33,376 nt of DNA from Cellulomonas sp. IC4_254 (GTDB lineage Bacteria > Actinomycetota > Actinomycetes > Actinomycetales > Cellulomonadaceae), in contig NZ_JAANNB010000018.1 in assembly GCF_011603975.1 (NCBI RefSeq), positions 1-33,376 on the forward strand. Reading direction: 5' to 3'. The notes under the pieces were generated by a model. The model did not search any database. It saw nothing but the letters and a program-made list of their open reading frames with translations, and was not told the origin of the DNA. Below, piece after piece: positions 31,649 to 33,376 of the stretch (position 1 is its first letter; each line of letters starts with the position of its first letter). The position numbers and the translations under genes were made by a program.

Positions 31649-32767
31649 GTGAGCGCCGTGATCACCCCCGCCGCCCGCGCACTCCTCCGCGCAGGCGGCG
31701 CCGTCACGCTCTCGATCACGGCGGACGACACCCCCGTGACCCGTGACGCGCTCGGCGCGACCCGGCGTCGCCTGTACGCGCTGAACGACAGCGACGTCGG
31801 CGACGGCGAAGGGCGCGGCCCGTCCTTCGTCGCCGAGCCCGTCGCGGTGCCGGGCGGGTTCCTTCTCGCTGTCGACCTCGACGGTGTCCCGTCACGGGGT
31901 CGCCGGGCGCTGCCCGCGCTCCTGACCGCGGCCTGGGACGAGGCCCGGGCCGAGGCACGCATCGACGCGCCGACGCGCATGGCGGATTCCCCGTTCCTCG
32001 CGCTGCTGCACCGCGAGACCTTGGCGGGCCACGTGGTGGCGAACGCGCGGCAACGCGACTTCCCGTTTACGGCCCGTGAGCGCGAGTCCTGGGCCGCGAT
32101 CCTGGACATCGGCTTCGCCTGGCTGACCGGAGGCGCGGGCGAGCGTGTCGCCGCAGGCGTCGTCGGATTCGGGGGGCCTTTCGAGATCGACCTCGACGGT
32201 GCCGACCTGATGGTGGCGGTTGCGGCCGTGCTCGGCGCCGGCGGATCGGTCGAGCTCGCGAGGCGGACCCCGGACGGCGACCGATACCTGAGGCTGGAGG
32301 CGGTCCTGCACGCACGACTGTCGGCGGCCTGGCTGCCGGGGGAGCAGACCGTCGCTGCTGTCGCCGCGGGGCTCGATCCCCTGATCGAGCTCTGCGAGCG
32401 GCGGGCGGATGCCCTGATGTGGGCCGGTGCCGACCTGAAGGACACCATCCGGTCGGGGTACGCCCTGCCGTACGCCGACGGCCCGATCGCGACGGACGAC
32501 CGGCCGCCGCCGGTGCCGCTGGGCCCGCTCGTCGACGTCGTGACCGCCGCCTACCCGTGGCAGATCCTCGCGCCGGCTGTCCGCACCCGGCTTCCCGACC
32601 CGCTCCCGGGCGCCCACGAGCGGCGGCTGCCCGGAGGAGGCTCCGCCGTGCGCTTCGGATCGTGGCAGGACTGGGCACCCGGTGACGGTCGAGCGGCGGC
32701 GCGCACGGCCGCGTGGACCGCGCTCGAGCCGGTGATCGCCGTCGACCGCTCACGACGTCACGGGTAG
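31649..32767 (+). CDS. hypothetical protein, 372 residues
   Basis: I do not recognise this protein. It begins VITPAARALLRAGGAVTLSI, continues with a beta-rich N-terminal region, a helical middle (LALLHRETLAGHVVANARQRDFPFTARERESW) and a C-terminal part with AAYPWQILAPAVRTRLPDPL. There is no signal peptide, transmembrane segment or known motif. Strong third-position G+C across the whole frame supports coding. GTG 31649 is the first start in frame; GTG 31658 is also possible. It is divergent from the beta-propeller gene, with 172 bases between them that hold both promoters. Confidence 0.6.
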   Translation: MSAVITPAARALLRAGGAVTLSITADDTPVTRDALGATRRRLYALNDSDVGDGEGRGPSFVAEPVAVPGGFLLAVDLDGVPSRGRRALPALLTAAWDEARAEARIDAPTRMADSPFLALLHRETLAGHVVANARQRDFPFTARERESWAAILDIGFAWLTGGAGERVAAGVVGFGGPFEIDLDGADLMVAVAAVLGAGGSVELARRTPDGDRYLRLEAVLHARLSAAWLPGEQTVAAVAAGLDPLIELCERRADALMWAGADLKDTIRSGYALPYADGPIATDDRPPPVPLGPLVDVVTAAYPWQILAPAVRTRLPDPLPGAHERRLPGGGSAVRFGSWQDWAPGDGRAAARTAAWTALEPVIAVDRSRRHG

Positions 32768-32792
32768 GGGGCGGTGGCGACGGCCTCCGAGC

Positions 32793-32816
32793 CACCGGTG
32801 CACCGGTGCACCGGTG
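32793..32816. repeat. three tandem copies of palindrome CACCGGTG
   Basis: Exactly three head-to-tail copies of the self-complementary octamer CACCGGTG, with no spacer, in the 59 bases between two converging genes. It can fold into a hairpin in either strand, so it may be a compact bidirectional terminator or a protein-binding site. Confidence 0.8.
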
Positions 32817-32826
32817 CCTGCCCAGT

Positions 32827-33376
32827 TCAGAGCACGAACACGTGCGACGACACCGTCGCCTCGAGCGCCACGGCGACCGCGAGGTCCCGCGCATCCCCGC
32901 CGGGCTCCAGCCGGAACCGCAGCCGCGGCCGCAGCGTCACGACGGGCGACCCGTCGCGCCGGAACACCACGCCGCGCCGACCGGTCGCCGCCATCGTCCA
33001 CTCCGTGCCCGACCCGGCGCCCGAGGCGACCCGGCCCGCCTCGGCGCGCGACCGCGGCGGCTCCTCCCCGCTGCCGACGCGGGCGCTGACGACCTTGCCC
33101 GCCCGCGTGAGGCTGCGCGGCAGGTCGAGCAGCGGACGGCGCAGGGCCGGCTGGTCCACGACGCCCCGCTCGGTCCCGACGGCGAGGGCGAAGCCGTGCC
33201 ACGGGAACGCCTCGAACCCGGTGGTCGACTGCGGCGCGCCCGTGCGCTCGCGGCCGACCACGTCGAGGATCGTGACCGTCGGGACGCCGTCGCCCCAGGT
33301 CACGGTGCCGTGCTCCTGGAGCGACCACGCGGCGAACACGTCTCCGGACGCCGACGGGACGCGCAGGTGGGCGGGG
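32827..33376 (-). CDS. hypothetical protein, 5' end beyond window
   Basis: The minus-strand frame is open from the window edge to TGA 32827, giving at least 182 residues with no stop. The first visible residues are PAHLRVPSASGDVFAAWSLQ. The visible part is beta-rich with WSLQEHGTVTWGDG, FPWHGFALAVGTERGV and a repeated arginine/glycine-rich middle. It ends EATVSSHVFVL. GTG 33339 inside the frame is a poor start, since coding continues upstream without break. No family is recognised. Confidence 0.55.
   Translation of the reverse strand, partial: PAHLRVPSASGDVFAAWSLQEHGTVTWGDGVPTVTILDVVGRERTGAPQSTTGFEAFPWHGFALAVGTERGVVDQPALRRPLLDLPRSLTRAGKVVSARVGSGEEPPRSRAEAGRVASGAGSGTEWTMAATGRRGVVFRRDGSPVVTLRPRLRFRLEPGGDARDLAVAVALEATVSSHVFVL

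Noticed and set aside
30403..32448. 681-residue version of the beta-propeller protein
   Set aside because: The extra N-terminal part runs opposite the gene at 31649 and is low-complexity. The propeller begins after GTG 31476.
1..33376. CRISPR array, tRNA, integrase or transposase
   Set aside because: No regularly spaced repeats, tRNA arms or recognisable recombinase motifs were seen anywhere in the window.

Overview
The window reads as chromosome of a high-GC actinobacterium, most likely a plant-polymer-degrading Micrococcales (Cellulomonadaceae or Promicromonosporaceae type). This is inferred from the very high G+C, the many GTG starts, the leaderless-looking starts and the hemicellulose gene content. 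I see no tRNA, rRNA, CRISPR array, transposase or integrase.

Left end (1-2400): a two-gene toxin-antitoxin operon on the minus strand, with a YefM-like operator in front of it. A 127-base exact copy of part of the antitoxin gene sits at the very start of the window, joined to the truncated front of a lipoprotein gene. Then come a 50-residue protein, an unknown protein, and two copies of a 76-base palindromic element.

Sugar region (2400-14800): a GH51 arabinofuranosidase and its LacI-type regulator share operator-like sites matching GTTCRRCGTYGAAC. An LtrA-like membrane protein, two small secreted or membrane proteins and a lipoprotein follow. A minus-strand locus then encodes a MmsA-MmsB-ChvE multiple-sugar ABC transporter, preceded by a ROK regulator and a single-domain sugar ABC ATPase with no permease of its own. 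Together these fit uptake and control of pentoses and other monosaccharides released from hemicellulose. A secreted aldose 1-epimerase at 17043-18269 fits the same theme.

Defence region (15055-27846): a lower-GC DUF262 plus HEPN-nuclease pair lies left of the epimerase gene. To its right is a compact minus-strand type I restriction-modification operon, hsdM-hsdS-hsdR. A fourth gene starts four bases after hsdR. It encodes an 840-residue protein that looks like a methyltransferase with altered catalytic motifs, an HsdS-like target-recognition segment and a possible HEPN-like C-terminal part. This fourth gene is the best candidate here for something undescribed.

Just past hsdM is a scar. A fragment resembling the C-terminus of a GH67 alpha-glucuronidase (minus strand) abuts a 5'-truncated, frameshifted Pit phosphate-permease end (plus strand). 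An intact DUF47/PhoU-like gene follows.

Right end (28970-33376): a SUKH (SMI1/KNR4) protein with a short overlapping upstream frame, an SseB-domain protein, a beta-propeller-like protein and two unknown genes, the last cut by the window edge. A triple CACCGGTG tandem lies between the last two.
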